DNA of 64,000 nucleotides from an uncultured Spirochaetaceae bacterium. GTDB taxonomy: Bacteria; Spirochaetota; Spirochaetia; Sphaerochaetales; Sphaerochaetaceae. The first letter of the stretch is position 1; each line of letters opens with the position of its first letter. The stretch is taken from the NCBI GenBank assembly GCA_944392935.1, contig CALXYI010000047.1, positions 1 to 64,000 on the forward strand, read 5' to 3'. Positions 51,961-60,398 of this stretch are shown here, piece after piece. The notes beneath the pieces were generated by a model. It saw only the letters and a list, made by a program, of their open reading frames with translations. It did not search any database and was not told the DNA's origin. The translations under genes and the position numbers were made by a program.

Positions 51961-51966
51961 ATTGTA
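51961..51966 (-). promoter_or_regulatory. -10 box giving a leaderless HAD hydrolase mRNA
   Basis: Minus-strand TACAAT with 6 bases to the ATG at 51954. A TTGCAG lies 19 bases upstream of it as a weak -35. Confidence 0.45.
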
Positions 51967-52005
51967 CATTGATAAGGGGATATCCCTGCAAGCGCTGCAG
52001 TGGTG

Positions 52006-52011
52006 TATAAT
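52006..52011 (+). promoter_or_regulatory. -10 box giving a leaderless HdeD-like mRNA
   Basis: A perfect TATAAT is followed by 6 bases and the ATG at 52018. No Shine-Dalgarno is present. Confidence 0.5.
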
Positions 52012-52017
52012 CGCAGT

Positions 52018-52593
52018 ATGAGAAAGTACATACCCCTCCTGATATCAGGACTGCTGATGATAGCCGTAGGGATCTACATGCTGCTGAGCCCGGATGGATT
52101 CCTGTCCGTCGTCATATCCATATTCGGCCTGTACCTCATCATAAACGGAGCCAGGGCAGCGTTCATCCTGAGGCAGCTCAGGGATATGCTCCGCCGCGCA
52201 TTCACTCCGTCGCTGTGCAGCGCGATTGCCAGCATCGTGATGGGCATCGCCGTGATTGCCGTCGCCGTGGCCTTCCCGATGGCTGTGCCTGTATTCCTGA
52301 TATACATCGTTGCGTTTGTATTCGCATTCGCAGGCGCCATGGGGCTTGTGGATCTCCTCCTGCTCTCGAAAGTCGACTCCGTGCCGCCATCGCTGGCACT
52401 GGAGACTGTGCTTTCCTTCGTCTTCGCCCTGGTCCTCTTCATGTTCCCGAGCTTCCTTACGGGAGTCGTGATGACGCTGTTCGCAGCGATCCTCCTTGCT
52501 TCCGGTGCTGTGATGGTATATGGGGCGATAAGCTCGATGTTCTTCCAGAGGAAGCTGGACAGGATAGGAAGAGATGACACTATTATGATGTGA
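52018..52593 (+). CDS. HdeD/DUF308 family membrane protein
   Basis: The 191 residues form about six membrane helices arranged as two- or three-helix repeats (LLISGLLMIAVGIYMLLSPD, then ASIVMGIAVIAVAVAFPM), as in HdeD acid-resistance membrane proteins. The function outside enterics is not established. The start at 52018 is supported by the leaderless promoter. There is no following gene in the operon before the his promoter. Confidence 0.85.
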   Translation: MRKYIPLLISGLLMIAVGIYMLLSPDGFLSVVISIFGLYLIINGARAAFILRQLRDMLRRAFTPSLCSAIASIVMGIAVIAVAVAFPMAVPVFLIYIVAFVFAFAGAMGLVDLLLLSKVDSVPPSLALETVLSFVFALVLFMFPSFLTGVVMTLFAAILLASGAVMVYGAISSMFFQRKLDRIGRDDTIMM

Positions 52594-52608
52594 CGGGCCT
52601 TTCTGATG

Positions 52609-52638
52609 TTGACTATGCCCATTCCCTTCCTGTACCGT
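52609..52638 (+). promoter_or_regulatory. Promoter of the histidine operon
   Basis: TTGACT (52609-52614) and TACCGT (52633-52638) are 18 bases apart. Six bases separate the -10 from the leader peptide ATG at 52645, so the leader peptide itself should be leaderless. Confidence 0.5.
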
Positions 52639-52644
52639 CTATAT

Positions 52645-52701
52645 ATGGAAAGAGCAAACAGGCACATCCATCATTGCTTACTTGATTCATGCAGGCCATG
52701 A
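52645..52701 (+). CDS. hisL: Histidine operon leader peptide
   Basis: This is a reading frame of 18 residues, MERANRHIHHCLLDSCRP, followed by TGA. Three of residues 7-10 are His, with one Ile between. The stop lies within RNA segment 2 of the attenuator, as in classical leaders. Stalling on the His codons when charged tRNA-His is scarce would favour transcription of the his operon. There is no Shine-Dalgarno; leaderless initiation is inferred. Confidence 0.75.
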   Translation: MERANRHIHHCLLDSCRP

Positions 52702-52748
52702 TGGGTTCCTCTTTGATATGCGGTCTCCCAATGGCGGAGGCCTTTTTT
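52666..52748 (+). promoter_or_regulatory. Histidine operon attenuator (pause, antiterminator and terminator hairpins)
   Basis: Segment 1 (52666-52674), covering the His codons, pairs with segment 2 (52698-52706) over 9 bp. Segment 2 (52695-52705) can instead pair with segment 3 (52727-52735), giving GCCAT-GA bulge-TGGG with CCCAATGGC. Segment 3 also starts the terminator: GGTCTCC (52722-52728), a 7 base loop and GGAGGCC (52736-52742), followed by six T (52743-52748). The 1:2 and 3:4 pairings exclude 2:3, the standard attenuator logic. hisG begins 22 bases after the T run. Confidence 0.85.
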
Positions 52749-52770
52749 ATTATCTTTCCGGAGGAGGAAT

Positions 52771-53628
52771 ATGGATACGATCAGCATAGCGATCCAGAAG
52801 AGCGGGAGGCTTTCCGAGAAGAGCCTGGAGCTTATAAGGTCATGCGGAATCGATTTCTATGCGGATAGCCGCGTCCTGAAGGCATCTGCCTCGGGATTCC
52901 CGATGGATTTCCTTTTCGTGCGTGATGATGACATACCGCAGTATGTGGCGGATGGCGTTGCGGATGCAGGCATCGTCGGAAGGAATGAGTATGATGAGTC
53001 GGGCATAGAGCTCGAGGTCGTCCGCGATCTGAAGTTCGCCTCATGCCGCCTTTCCATCGCCGTGCCCCGCGGCTTCAGCTATGACGGGCTGAAGTCGCTG
53101 GAGGGGAAGCGTATCGCGACATCGTATCCGAGGATACTCTCCCGCATACTCCGCGAGAACGGTGTGAATGCCGAGCCGGTGGTTGTATCCGGATCGGTGG
53201 AGATCACTGTCGAGGTGGGGATCGCCGATGCCATCGCGGATCTCGTCTCCACGGGAACGACGCTGAAGATGAACGGCCTTGAGGAAGCCGAGTGCATATA
53301 CCGATCCTCCGCTGTCATGATAGCGCGCCGTGATATGCCGCAGGAAAAGAGGGAGATACTTGACCGCCTCCTTGAGCGCATCGATGCAGTGATGCTTGCC
53401 CGCCACAAGAAGTACATCCTCTTCAACCTCCCATCGGATAAGCTCGATGAGGCGGCTGCGATCATAGGGGGGATGAAGAGCCCTACTGTCACTCCTCTGA
53501 TGGATAGGGGATGGGTGTCGGTGCAGTCAGCAGTGGATGAAGGCAGATTCTGGGCAGTGTTCGAGAACCTCAGGGCACTTGGTGCCGAGGGTATCCTCGT
53601 CATGAACATCGAGAAGATGACGGAGTGA
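52771..53628 (+). CDS. hisG: ATP phosphoribosyltransferase, long form
   Basis: This enzyme joins ATP and PRPP in the first and feedback-controlled step of histidine synthesis. The 285 residues correspond to the long form with a C-terminal ACT-like regulatory domain (about 212-285), so no HisZ is needed. Visible blocks are AIQKSGRLSEKSLELIRSCG (7-26), DAGIVGRNEYDES and SVEITVEVGIADAIADLVSTG (about 143-163). A strong GGAGGAGG precedes the ATG. It is controlled by the attenuator upstream. Confidence 0.97.
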   Translation: MDTISIAIQKSGRLSEKSLELIRSCGIDFYADSRVLKASASGFPMDFLFVRDDDIPQYVADGVADAGIVGRNEYDESGIELEVVRDLKFASCRLSIAVPRGFSYDGLKSLEGKRIATSYPRILSRILRENGVNAEPVVVSGSVEITVEVGIADAIADLVSTGTTLKMNGLEEAECIYRSSAVMIARRDMPQEKREILDRLLERIDAVMLARHKKYILFNLPSDKLDEAAAIIGGMKSPTVTPLMDRGWVSVQSAVDEGRFWAVFENLRALGAEGILVMNIEKMTE

Positions 53629-53630
53629 GC

Positions 53631-54908
53631 ATGTATCTTTCTTTCAGGGATTTCGACAGTTCCCTCCTTGCGCGTCCCGCGGAGGGCAATGAGGACATCC
53701 GCCGTTCCGTGGAGGATGTCATAGGCAACGTCAGGAGGCGCGGTGATGCCGCGCTGCGTGAGTACGCTGAGCGCTTCGATTCATCCTCCCTTGATTCCCT
53801 GTACGCTTCGGACAGGGAATTCGAGGAAGCGGAGAGGAATGTGCCGGAGGATCTGAAGGAGGCCATCCGGCATGCCATGCGGAACATCAGGAAGTTCCAT
53901 GAGGCACAGATCCCGGAAGGCGAGGATATCGAGACGGAAAGCGGCGTCAGATGCTGGAGGAAGATAGTCCCGATAAGCCGCGTGGGGCTCTATGTGCCAG
54001 GCGGAACGGCACCGCTCTTCTCCACGGTCCTGATGCTTGCGGTCCCTGCCGTAGCCGCAGGATGCCGCGACATAGTGCTCGCGACGCCTGCAAGAGGAGG
54101 CGCTGTAAGCCCATCGATCCTCTATGCCGCCTCCGCTGCCGGCGTGAGGAAGGTGCTGAAGGTCGGTGGAGCCCAGGCTATCGCGGCATTCGCATACGGT
54201 ACGGAAAGCGTCGTCAGGCGCGACAAGATATTCGGACCGGGGAACAGGTATGTCACAGAGGCCAAGAGGCAGGTATCATCGGATGTAGCCATCGATATGC
54301 TTGCAGGTCCTTCGGAGGTCATGGTCGCGATTGACAGCACATCCGATCCTGCATTCGCGGCTGCGGATCTGCTGTCACAGGCTGAGCATGGGAAGGACAG
54401 CCAGGCGATGCTCCTGATAAGGGCAGGGGATCGCAGCGAGGCAGAGAGGCTTCATGCCGCAGTCGATGAGGCCATAGGGCGCGAGCTCGGGGAGATAGGC
54501 CGCCATGAGTATATGCTTCCATCTCTCTCCCATTCGTATGCGTTCCCCATCTATTCCGATTCCGATCTCGTGGATGCCATCAATGCATATGCTCCCGAGC
54601 ATCTTATACTCTCCCTCTCCGATCCGGAAAGGATACTGAGCGGTGTGGAGAATGCAGGCTCCGTATTCCTCGGCAGCTATACGCCTGAATCCGCAGGGGA
54701 CTATGCCTCCGGCACGAACCATACGCTTCCGACATCCGGATGGGCTCGCTCCGCATCAGGTGTCTCCGTGGATTCCTTCATGAAGAAGATAACGGTCCAG
54801 AGCATCTCCCGTTCCGGGCTGGCCAGCCTCGGAAGGACGATAGAATGCCTTGCCGGGGCCGAGGGGCTGACTGCGCACAGCTATGCTGTGGAAGTGAGGA
54901 CAAGATGA
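53631..54908 (+). CDS. hisD: Histidinol dehydrogenase
   Basis: This enzyme catalyses the last two steps, histidinol to histidine, using NAD and zinc. The 425 residues contain VGLYVPGGTAPLFSTVLML (about 119-137), GGAQAIAAFAYGTESV, GPGNRYVTEAKRQV (about 205-218), LSQAEHGKDSQ with the catalytic Glu-His pair and the C-terminal GTNHTLPTSG zinc region. ATG 53631 is preferred over GTG 53625. The hisG stop lies 2 bases upstream. Confidence 0.96.
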   Translation: MYLSFRDFDSSLLARPAEGNEDIRRSVEDVIGNVRRRGDAALREYAERFDSSSLDSLYASDREFEEAERNVPEDLKEAIRHAMRNIRKFHEAQIPEGEDIETESGVRCWRKIVPISRVGLYVPGGTAPLFSTVLMLAVPAVAAGCRDIVLATPARGGAVSPSILYAASAAGVRKVLKVGGAQAIAAFAYGTESVVRRDKIFGPGNRYVTEAKRQVSSDVAIDMLAGPSEVMVAIDSTSDPAFAAADLLSQAEHGKDSQAMLLIRAGDRSEAERLHAAVDEAIGRELGEIGRHEYMLPSLSHSYAFPIYSDSDLVDAINAYAPEHLILSLSDPERILSGVENAGSVFLGSYTPESAGDYASGTNHTLPTSGWARSASGVSVDSFMKKITVQSISRSGLASLGRTIECLAGAEGLTAHSYAVEVRTR

Positions 54909-55948
54909 TATCAGGGCTTCTCAATCCATGGATAAGGGATCTTGTCCCATACAGCTCTGCCAGAAGCGAGTTCTCAGGCTCGGCAGATGTCCTTCTTGAT
55001 GCCAACGAGAGCTGGGAGGGCGGGAACAGCGGCGTCAACCGCTACCCCGATCCGCTGTGCCGTGCTCTCAGGAAGGAGATCGAGAGTGTCATGGGCCTGC
55101 CATATGATATGACAGCCATAGGCAATGGATCGGACGAGATCATCGATATGCTGATAAGGATGTTCTGCGCTCCGGGAAGGGATTCGGTGATGATAGAGCG
55201 TCCGACATATGGCACATATTCCGTATTCGCGCGGACATCGGATGTCTCCGTAGTCGATATCCCGCTGACCCCGGACCTGGATCTGGATGAAGAGGCCGTT
55301 CTGGGGGGAATCGAGGAGCACAGGCCGAAGATAGTCTTCATCTGCACTCCGAACAATCCTACAGGACGCGTATACCCGCTGGAGGCGGTGCTCCGCATAG
55401 CAGATGCGAATCCGGGCATAACGGCAGTCGATGAAGCCTATGCGGATTTCGCCGCGGATTTCAGGTCAGCAGTCCCTGCGATCATGGATAATCCCAGGAT
55501 AGTCGTCATGCGCACGCTTTCGAAGGCCTATGCCGCGGCAGGGGCAAGGATCGGGATACTCGTCGCCTCCCCGGAGATACAGGGTGTCTTCATGAAGGCG
55601 AAGCCGCCATACAATGTCTCCCTCCTGGCACAGGAGGCCGGCATGCGGGCATTGCAGGATGCACCCCGCGTCAGGGAGAGGATAGCGGAGACGCGCCGGA
55701 GGCGTGAGGAACTCTCATCATTCCTTTCATCACTGCCGTTCGTGCGCTGCGTATTCCCATCGGAGGCGAATTTCATCCTTATCCGCGTCACGGATGCCGC
55801 TTCTCTCTACAGTTATCTCCTTGGAAAGGGTATAGTAGTCAGGAACCGCTCTTCCGATCCCATGCTTGGCAGCACGCTGAGGATAACGATAGGCTCAGAG
55901 GAGGAGACCGGGAAGCTCAAGGAGGCTCTTGATGGATGGCAGGGATAG
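54905..55948 (+). CDS. hisC: Histidinol-phosphate aminotransferase
   Basis: This is a PLP enzyme of 347 residues. Visible blocks are LLDANESWEG (29-38), NRYPDPLCRALR, the PLP region with GNGSDEIIDML, CTPNNPTGRVYP (about 149-160), VDEAYADF (about 178-185) and the Schiff-base Lys in TLSKAYAAAGARIG (about 206-219). It overlaps hisD as ATGA. Confidence 0.96.
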   Translation: MISGLLNPWIRDLVPYSSARSEFSGSADVLLDANESWEGGNSGVNRYPDPLCRALRKEIESVMGLPYDMTAIGNGSDEIIDMLIRMFCAPGRDSVMIERPTYGTYSVFARTSDVSVVDIPLTPDLDLDEEAVLGGIEEHRPKIVFICTPNNPTGRVYPLEAVLRIADANPGITAVDEAYADFAADFRSAVPAIMDNPRIVVMRTLSKAYAAAGARIGILVASPEIQGVFMKAKPPYNVSLLAQEAGMRALQDAPRVRERIAETRRRREELSSFLSSLPFVRCVFPSEANFILIRVTDAASLYSYLLGKGIVVRNRSSDPMLGSTLRITIGSEEETGKLKEALDGWQG

Positions 55949-57068
55949 GAAGAAGGTCCTTTTCATCGACCGTGACGGTGTCATCGTAGAGGAAAGGCAG
56001 GTGGATTCCTTCGAGGCCATTGAGTACATACCGCATGTATTCGAGGCTCTGAGGGAGATATCGAGGAGGACGGATTACCTTCTGGTGATGGTATCGAACC
56101 AGGATGGTGTCGGTACCCCGTCATTCCCCTATGAGTCATTCATAGGGCCGGCGGAAAGGATCCTGGATACGCTCCGCGGGGAGGGGATCGTATTCGATGA
56201 CATAAACATCGATTTCTCTCTTCCAGAGGATGGATGCCCGGGCCGCAAGCCAGGCACCGCCATGATCGACAGCTATCGCTCGGATGCATACGACATGGAG
56301 CATTCGTTCATGATCGGCGACAGGCTTACCGATATGATGCTTGCCCGCAGCATGGGCTGCCGCGGCTTCCTGCTCTCCGGCGATGATATGGATATCCCGC
56401 CGGATCTTGCCGATACGATAGCGCTCAGGACGTCATCATGGCTGGACATAGCATCGTATCTTGCCGATGATTCCACCCTCAGCCACCGTACGGCGGAAGT
56501 GCACAGGAAGACAAAGGAGACGGACATATCGATCGCCATAGATCTCGATGGTACGGGAGAGGGTGGCATAAGCACCGGGATAGGATTCCTTGACCATATG
56601 CTTGACCAGCTTGTGCGCCATTCCAGATGCGACATCTCAGGGCATGTGGAAGGCGATCTCTTCGTCGATGGGCATCATACGGCAGAGGATACCGCAATCG
56701 CTCTGGGAGAGGCTTTCCTGAAGGCCCTGGGCGACAAGAGGGGGATAGAGCGCTACGGCTATGAGATCGTCATGATGGACGATACGGTGGCGACTGCCGC
56801 ACTGGACTTCTCGGGCAGGCCGGAGCTTATCTGGGACGCGGAATTCACCATGGATGCCATAGGTGCGTTCCCGACAGAGCTGATACGCCATTTCTTCCGC
56901 TCCTTCTCTTCAGCCGCGCAGTGCAATCTCTATCTCTCCGCCCTGCGCGGGGGCAACAGCCATCATACTGCAGAAGCGCTCTTCAAGGCATTCGCACGTG
57001 CTGTCAGGAAGGCTGTCAGGAGGATTCCCGGTGACACAAGGATCGCAAGCACGAAGGGGGTGCTATGA
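55932..57068 (+). CDS. hisB: Bifunctional histidinol-phosphatase/imidazoleglycerol-phosphate dehydratase
   Basis: This is a fusion of 378 residues. The N-terminal HAD phosphatase (1-165) shows LFIDRDGVIVEE (10-21) with the catalytic Asp pair, MVSNQDGVG and the C-x7 zinc loop region. The dehydratase (about 195-378) shows GFLDHMLDQLVRHS, VDGHHTAEDTAIALGEA and GGNSHHTAEALFKA, the two His-rich manganese sites. The same domain order is known in enterobacterial HisB. GGAGG lies 6 bases before ATG 55932. Confidence 0.96.
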   Translation: MDGRDRKKVLFIDRDGVIVEERQVDSFEAIEYIPHVFEALREISRRTDYLLVMVSNQDGVGTPSFPYESFIGPAERILDTLRGEGIVFDDINIDFSLPEDGCPGRKPGTAMIDSYRSDAYDMEHSFMIGDRLTDMMLARSMGCRGFLLSGDDMDIPPDLADTIALRTSSWLDIASYLADDSTLSHRTAEVHRKTKETDISIAIDLDGTGEGGISTGIGFLDHMLDQLVRHSRCDISGHVEGDLFVDGHHTAEDTAIALGEAFLKALGDKRGIERYGYEIVMMDDTVATAALDFSGRPELIWDAEFTMDAIGAFPTELIRHFFRSFSSAAQCNLYLSALRGGNSHHTAEALFKAFARAVRKAVRRIPGDTRIASTKGVL

Positions 57069-57655
57069 TAGCCGTCATACGCTATAACGCCGGCAATGTC
57101 CTTTCCGTGATGAATGCCCTCTCGCGCATGGGCAAGGATGCTGTGCTCACAGATGACAGGGCAGCCATAGAGCGTGCGGATAAGGTCATATTCCCCGGGG
57201 TGGGTGAGGCATCGTCCGCTATGGCGTACCTGAAGGCGCACAGGCTTGATGAGGTCATACGAGGCCTCAGGCAGCCGTTCCTCGGAATCTGCCTTGGCAT
57301 GCAGCTCATGTGCGCATCCTCGGAGGAGGGCGATACGGAATGCCTCGGGATATTCCCTGAGCGCGTGAGGCTCTTCCCGAAGGGGCGGGGCTGGAAGATC
57401 CCGCATGTCGGATGGAATACCCTGGAGCGCCTTTCCGGACCCCTCTTCAAGGCTTCGGAGGAAGGGGATTATGCATATTTCGTCCATTCATACTATGTCC
57501 CTCTCTCGGACAGTGCCTCATCAGTGACTGAGTACGATGGAGTGGTCTTCTCATCATCGCTTTCGCGCGGCAATTTCCATGGTGTCCAGTTCCATCCTGA
57601 GAAGAGCGGGGAAGAGGGAGAGAGGATACTGAGAAGCTTTCTGGAGGAGACATGA
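57065..57655 (+). CDS. hisH: Imidazole glycerol phosphate synthase, glutaminase subunit
   Basis: This subunit makes ammonia from glutamine for HisF. The 196 residues show YNAGNVLSVMNAL (6-18), the nucleophile Cys in FLGICLGMQLM (about 75-85) and His-Glu in GVQFHPEKSG (about 174-183). It overlaps hisB by 4 bases and hisA by 4. Confidence 0.96.
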   Translation: MIAVIRYNAGNVLSVMNALSRMGKDAVLTDDRAAIERADKVIFPGVGEASSAMAYLKAHRLDEVIRGLRQPFLGICLGMQLMCASSEEGDTECLGIFPERVRLFPKGRGWKIPHVGWNTLERLSGPLFKASEEGDYAYFVHSYYVPLSDSASSVTEYDGVVFSSSLSRGNFHGVQFHPEKSGEEGERILRSFLEET

Positions 57656-58380
57656 GGGCAATACCTGCGATAGATCTCATGGACGGGCGTCCCGTACGGC
57701 TCTGCGAGGGTGATTATTCACGCCGCACTTCATATGGCATGACTGCCCTTGAGGCTGCCAAGCGTTTCGAGGATGGGGGGCTCAGCTGCCTTCATCTCGT
57801 CGATCTTGATGCCGCTGGCGGTAAGGGGAGAGACAATCTCCGCGTACTCGAGGAGATTGCTGCGGCAACGCACCTCCATATAGATTTCGGAGGAGGCATA
57901 AGGACGGAGGAGGCCTGCAGGAGGGCCTTCTCAGCCGGCGCCGAGCGGGTGAATGCCGGTTCTGCTGCCGTCAGGGATGCCGAGGCCGTGTTGTCATGGG
58001 AGCGCCTCTGGCCCGGCAGGATCATACTCTCGGCAGATGCCCGGGAAGGCAGGATCGCTGTCTCCGGCTGGCAGGAGCATACGGATATCCTCCTTCCGGA
58101 TTTCATCGGTTATTTCGTTTCCCGGGGCATCCGCACCGCCACGGTGACTGATATCGCTCGGGACGGGATGCTCTCGGGACCGTCCGTTGAGCTCTATGCC
58201 GGTCTCCTGAAGTCGATTCCGCATCTGTCGCTCATCGCCTCTGGCGGTGTCTCCTGCTATGGCGATCTGGCAGCGCTTGCCGCGATCGGCGTCTCCGGCG
58301 CCATCGTCGGGAAGGCATACTATGAAGGCAAGCTTACGATAAGGGAGATGAAGGAGGCTGAATGCTTGCAAAACGCATAA
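57652..58380 (+). CDS. hisA: Phosphoribosylformimino-AICAR ribotide isomerase
   Basis: This is a TIM-barrel enzyme of 242 residues. The catalytic Asp8 is in [24 protein letters not shown] (about 80) and [19 protein letters not shown] (about 163-181) give the second Asp and the phosphate sites. It overlaps hisH by 4 bases and hisF by 19 bases. Confidence 0.96.
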   Translation: MRAIPAIDLMDGRPVRLCEGDYSRRTSYGMTALEAAKRFEDGGLSCLHLVDLDAAGGKGRDNLRVLEEIAAATHLHIDFGGGIRTEEACRRAFSAGAERVNAGSAAVRDAEAVLSWERLWPGRIILSADAREGRIAVSGWQEHTDILLPDFIGYFVSRGIRTATVTDIARDGMLSGPSVELYAGLLKSIPHLSLIASGGVSCYGDLAALAAIGVSGAIVGKAYYEGKLTIREMKEAECLQNA

Positions 58381-59123
58381 TACCATGCCTTGATGTGAAG
58401 GACGGGAGGACTGTCAAGGGCGTGAATTTCGTCTCCCTCCGCGATGCGGGATCCGCTGCCGATCTTGCCCGGTTCTATTCCCTCAACGGTGCCGATGAGC
58501 TTGTGCTGCTGGATATAACGGCTACTGTGGAGAAGCGTGGCACCATGGTGTCGCTCGTGCGCGAGGTCGCAAGGAGGATATCGATACCATTCACGGTAGG
58601 CGGCGGGATAAGAGACGAGGATGATGTGGACAGGATGCTCTCTGCCGGTGCTGACAAGATCTCCGTGAATTCGGCAGCCGTCCGCAATCCATCGCTCATA
58701 GATGCTCTTGCAGGGCGCTTCGGATCGCAATGCGTGGTGCTTGCCCTGGATGCGCGTTCGAATCCATCGCTTCCTTCAGGCTATGAGACAGTGGTCGATG
58801 GCGGACGCACCCCGACCGGGCTTGATGCCCTCTCATGGGCCCGTGAGGCAGCCGGCAGAGGGGCCGGGGAGGTGCTTCTCACATCGATGGACAAGGACGG
58901 TACCAAGGATGGCTTTGCTGTTGACTTAACCCGGATAATAAGCAGTAATATTGATATTCCAGTTATAGCCTCCGGAGGTGCGGGGAAGATGGAAGACTTC
59001 CGAACCGTCTTCGTTGAGGGGAAGGCAGATGCGGCGCTTGCGGCATCGGTTTTCCACTTCCATGAGATAGATATACCTGATCTCAAGCGCTATCTCAGGG
59101 AAGCCGGGATTCCTGTAAGGTGA
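58362..59123 (+). CDS. hisF: Imidazole glycerol phosphate synthase, cyclase subunit
   Basis: This enzyme cyclises the HisA product with ammonia from HisH. The 253 residues include catalytic Asp11 in [16 protein letters not shown], the phosphate sites [10 protein letters not shown] (about 80-89) and [11 protein letters not shown] (about 202-212), and the second Asp in VVLALDARS (about 126-134). The hisIE gene starts 12 bases after the stop. Confidence 0.97.
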   Translation: MLAKRIIPCLDVKDGRTVKGVNFVSLRDAGSAADLARFYSLNGADELVLLDITATVEKRGTMVSLVREVARRISIPFTVGGGIRDEDDVDRMLSAGADKISVNSAAVRNPSLIDALAGRFGSQCVVLALDARSNPSLPSGYETVVDGGRTPTGLDALSWAREAAGRGAGEVLLTSMDKDGTKDGFAVDLTRIISSNIDIPVIASGGAGKMEDFRTVFVEGKADAALAASVFHFHEIDIPDLKRYLREAGIPVR

Positions 59124-59135
59124 GAGGGGAAGGTT

Positions 59136-59744
59136 ATGACAATTGATTTTGCGAAGGGCGGCGGGCTCGTACCTGCCGTGGTCCAGGATGCCGTGACACG
59201 CAAGGTGCTCATGCTCGGCTATATGAACGATGAAGCATACAAGCTTACCCTGGACAGGGGTCTCGTGACCTTCTTCTCGCGATCGCGCGGCAGGATCTGG
59301 ACGAAGGGAGAGACGAGCGGGAACTTCCTGCAGGTCAGGGAGATCCTCGCTGACTGCGATGGCGATACCCTGCTCGTGAAGGCAATCCCCTCCGGACCGG
59401 TATGCCATACAGGTGCCGACACATGCTTCGGCGAGGATAACCAGCCTACGGAGATATCATCGCCTGAATTCCTCTTCTATCTCGAATCCGTCATACGCGA
59501 CAGACGTACGAATCCCATAGAGGGATCGTACACCAACCACCTCTTCTCACGCGGCCTGAACAAGATCGCGCAGAAGGTAGGTGAGGAAGCTGTCGAGCTG
59601 ATAATCGAATCGAAGGACAATGACAAGGATCTCTTCCTCGGGGAGGCTGCAGACCTCATCTATCATTTCCTTGTGCTTCTCTGCCAGAAGGATTCGACGC
59701 TTTCTGAGGTGATAGAGGTCCTCAAGGACAGGCATTCGCGCTGA
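59136..59744 (+). CDS. hisIE: Bifunctional phosphoribosyl-AMP cyclohydrolase/phosphoribosyl-ATP pyrophosphatase
   Basis: This is a fusion of 202 residues. The HisI part (1-110) has GYMNDEAYKLTLDRG, FFSRSRGRIWTKGETSGN and the zinc Cys set in ADCDGDTLLVK and CHTGADTCFG. The HisE part (about 115-202) shows EGSYTNHLFSRGLNKIAQK and GEEAVELIIE. It completes the pathway. It has its own GGGGAAGG site. Confidence 0.96.
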   Translation: MTIDFAKGGGLVPAVVQDAVTRKVLMLGYMNDEAYKLTLDRGLVTFFSRSRGRIWTKGETSGNFLQVREILADCDGDTLLVKAIPSGPVCHTGADTCFGEDNQPTEISSPEFLFYLESVIRDRRTNPIEGSYTNHLFSRGLNKIAQKVGEEAVELIIESKDNDKDLFLGEAADLIYHFLVLLCQKDSTLSEVIEVLKDRHSR

Positions 59745-60340
59745 TGCAGCTCGCTGACTGCATCTCAAGCGGCCTGGATGCGGAGTATCTGGAGGAGGAA
59801 GGCGGATCATACAGCGGCGCTTCCCTTCACGGGATCACGATCCGTTCATGCCGCTTCCGCTCTGTATCCTTCTCCTCCGCGGACCTCTCCGATTCATCCA
59901 TATCCGATACCGTATTCGATTCCTGCGATTTCTCGAATGCCGATCTTTCCGCGTGCACGCTGCGCAATGTGACGATCCTCTCATCGCGCCTGACCGGGGC
60001 ATCCTTCCTCTCCTCCCGCATGCGGGATGTGTCTGTGAGGGATTCGGGGGCGCGCTATTCATCCTATGCACGCTCCTCGATGAGGAAGGTGGTCTTCGAA
60101 TCGTGCGATCTTTCGGAGGCGGAGATCTCATCTGTTTCCGCAGATGATGCCATCCTGGCTTCCTGCGATGCATCGAGGGCATCCTTCAGGAACACGATGC
60201 TCTCCTCCTTCTCCCTTCCCGGCACGGATATCCAGGGGATAGTGCTGTCTGCTGATTCCAGGGAGCTGAGGGGTGCTGTGCTCGACATGGCCCAGATCCT
60301 GGCAATCGCCCGTCTTCTCGGAATCGAGATCACGGCATGA
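59744..60340 (+). CDS. Pentapeptide-repeat protein
   Basis: The 198 residues contain a run of five-residue repeats of the A(D/N)LSX type (SADLSDSSI, CDFSNADLSACTL, CDLSEAEIS, CDASRASF), which form a right-handed quadrilateral beta-helix. Some coils are imperfect. The C-terminal AVLDMAQILAIARLLGIEI is helical and may dimerise. The target is unknown. The TGATG overlap with hisIE suggests read-through from the his operon. Confidence 0.8.
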   Translation: MQLADCISSGLDAEYLEEEGGSYSGASLHGITIRSCRFRSVSFSSADLSDSSISDTVFDSCDFSNADLSACTLRNVTILSSRLTGASFLSSRMRDVSVRDSGARYSSYARSSMRKVVFESCDLSEAEISSVSADDAILASCDASRASFRNTMLSSFSLPGTDIQGIVLSADSRELRGAVLDMAQILAIARLLGIEITA

Positions 60341-60363
60341 GCCATCCAGCCCGATCTGTGCTG

Positions 60364-60392
60364 TTGCCATCGGATACAGGAGAGGCTAGACT
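60364..60392 (+). promoter_or_regulatory. Promoter of the lipase gene, leaderless
   Basis: TTGCCA (60364-60369) and TAGACT (60387-60392) are 17 bases apart, with 6 bases (GAGGAA) to the ATG at 60399. The GAGGAA could act as a weak Shine-Dalgarno if transcription starts further upstream. Confidence 0.55.
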
Positions 60393-60398
60393 GAGGAA

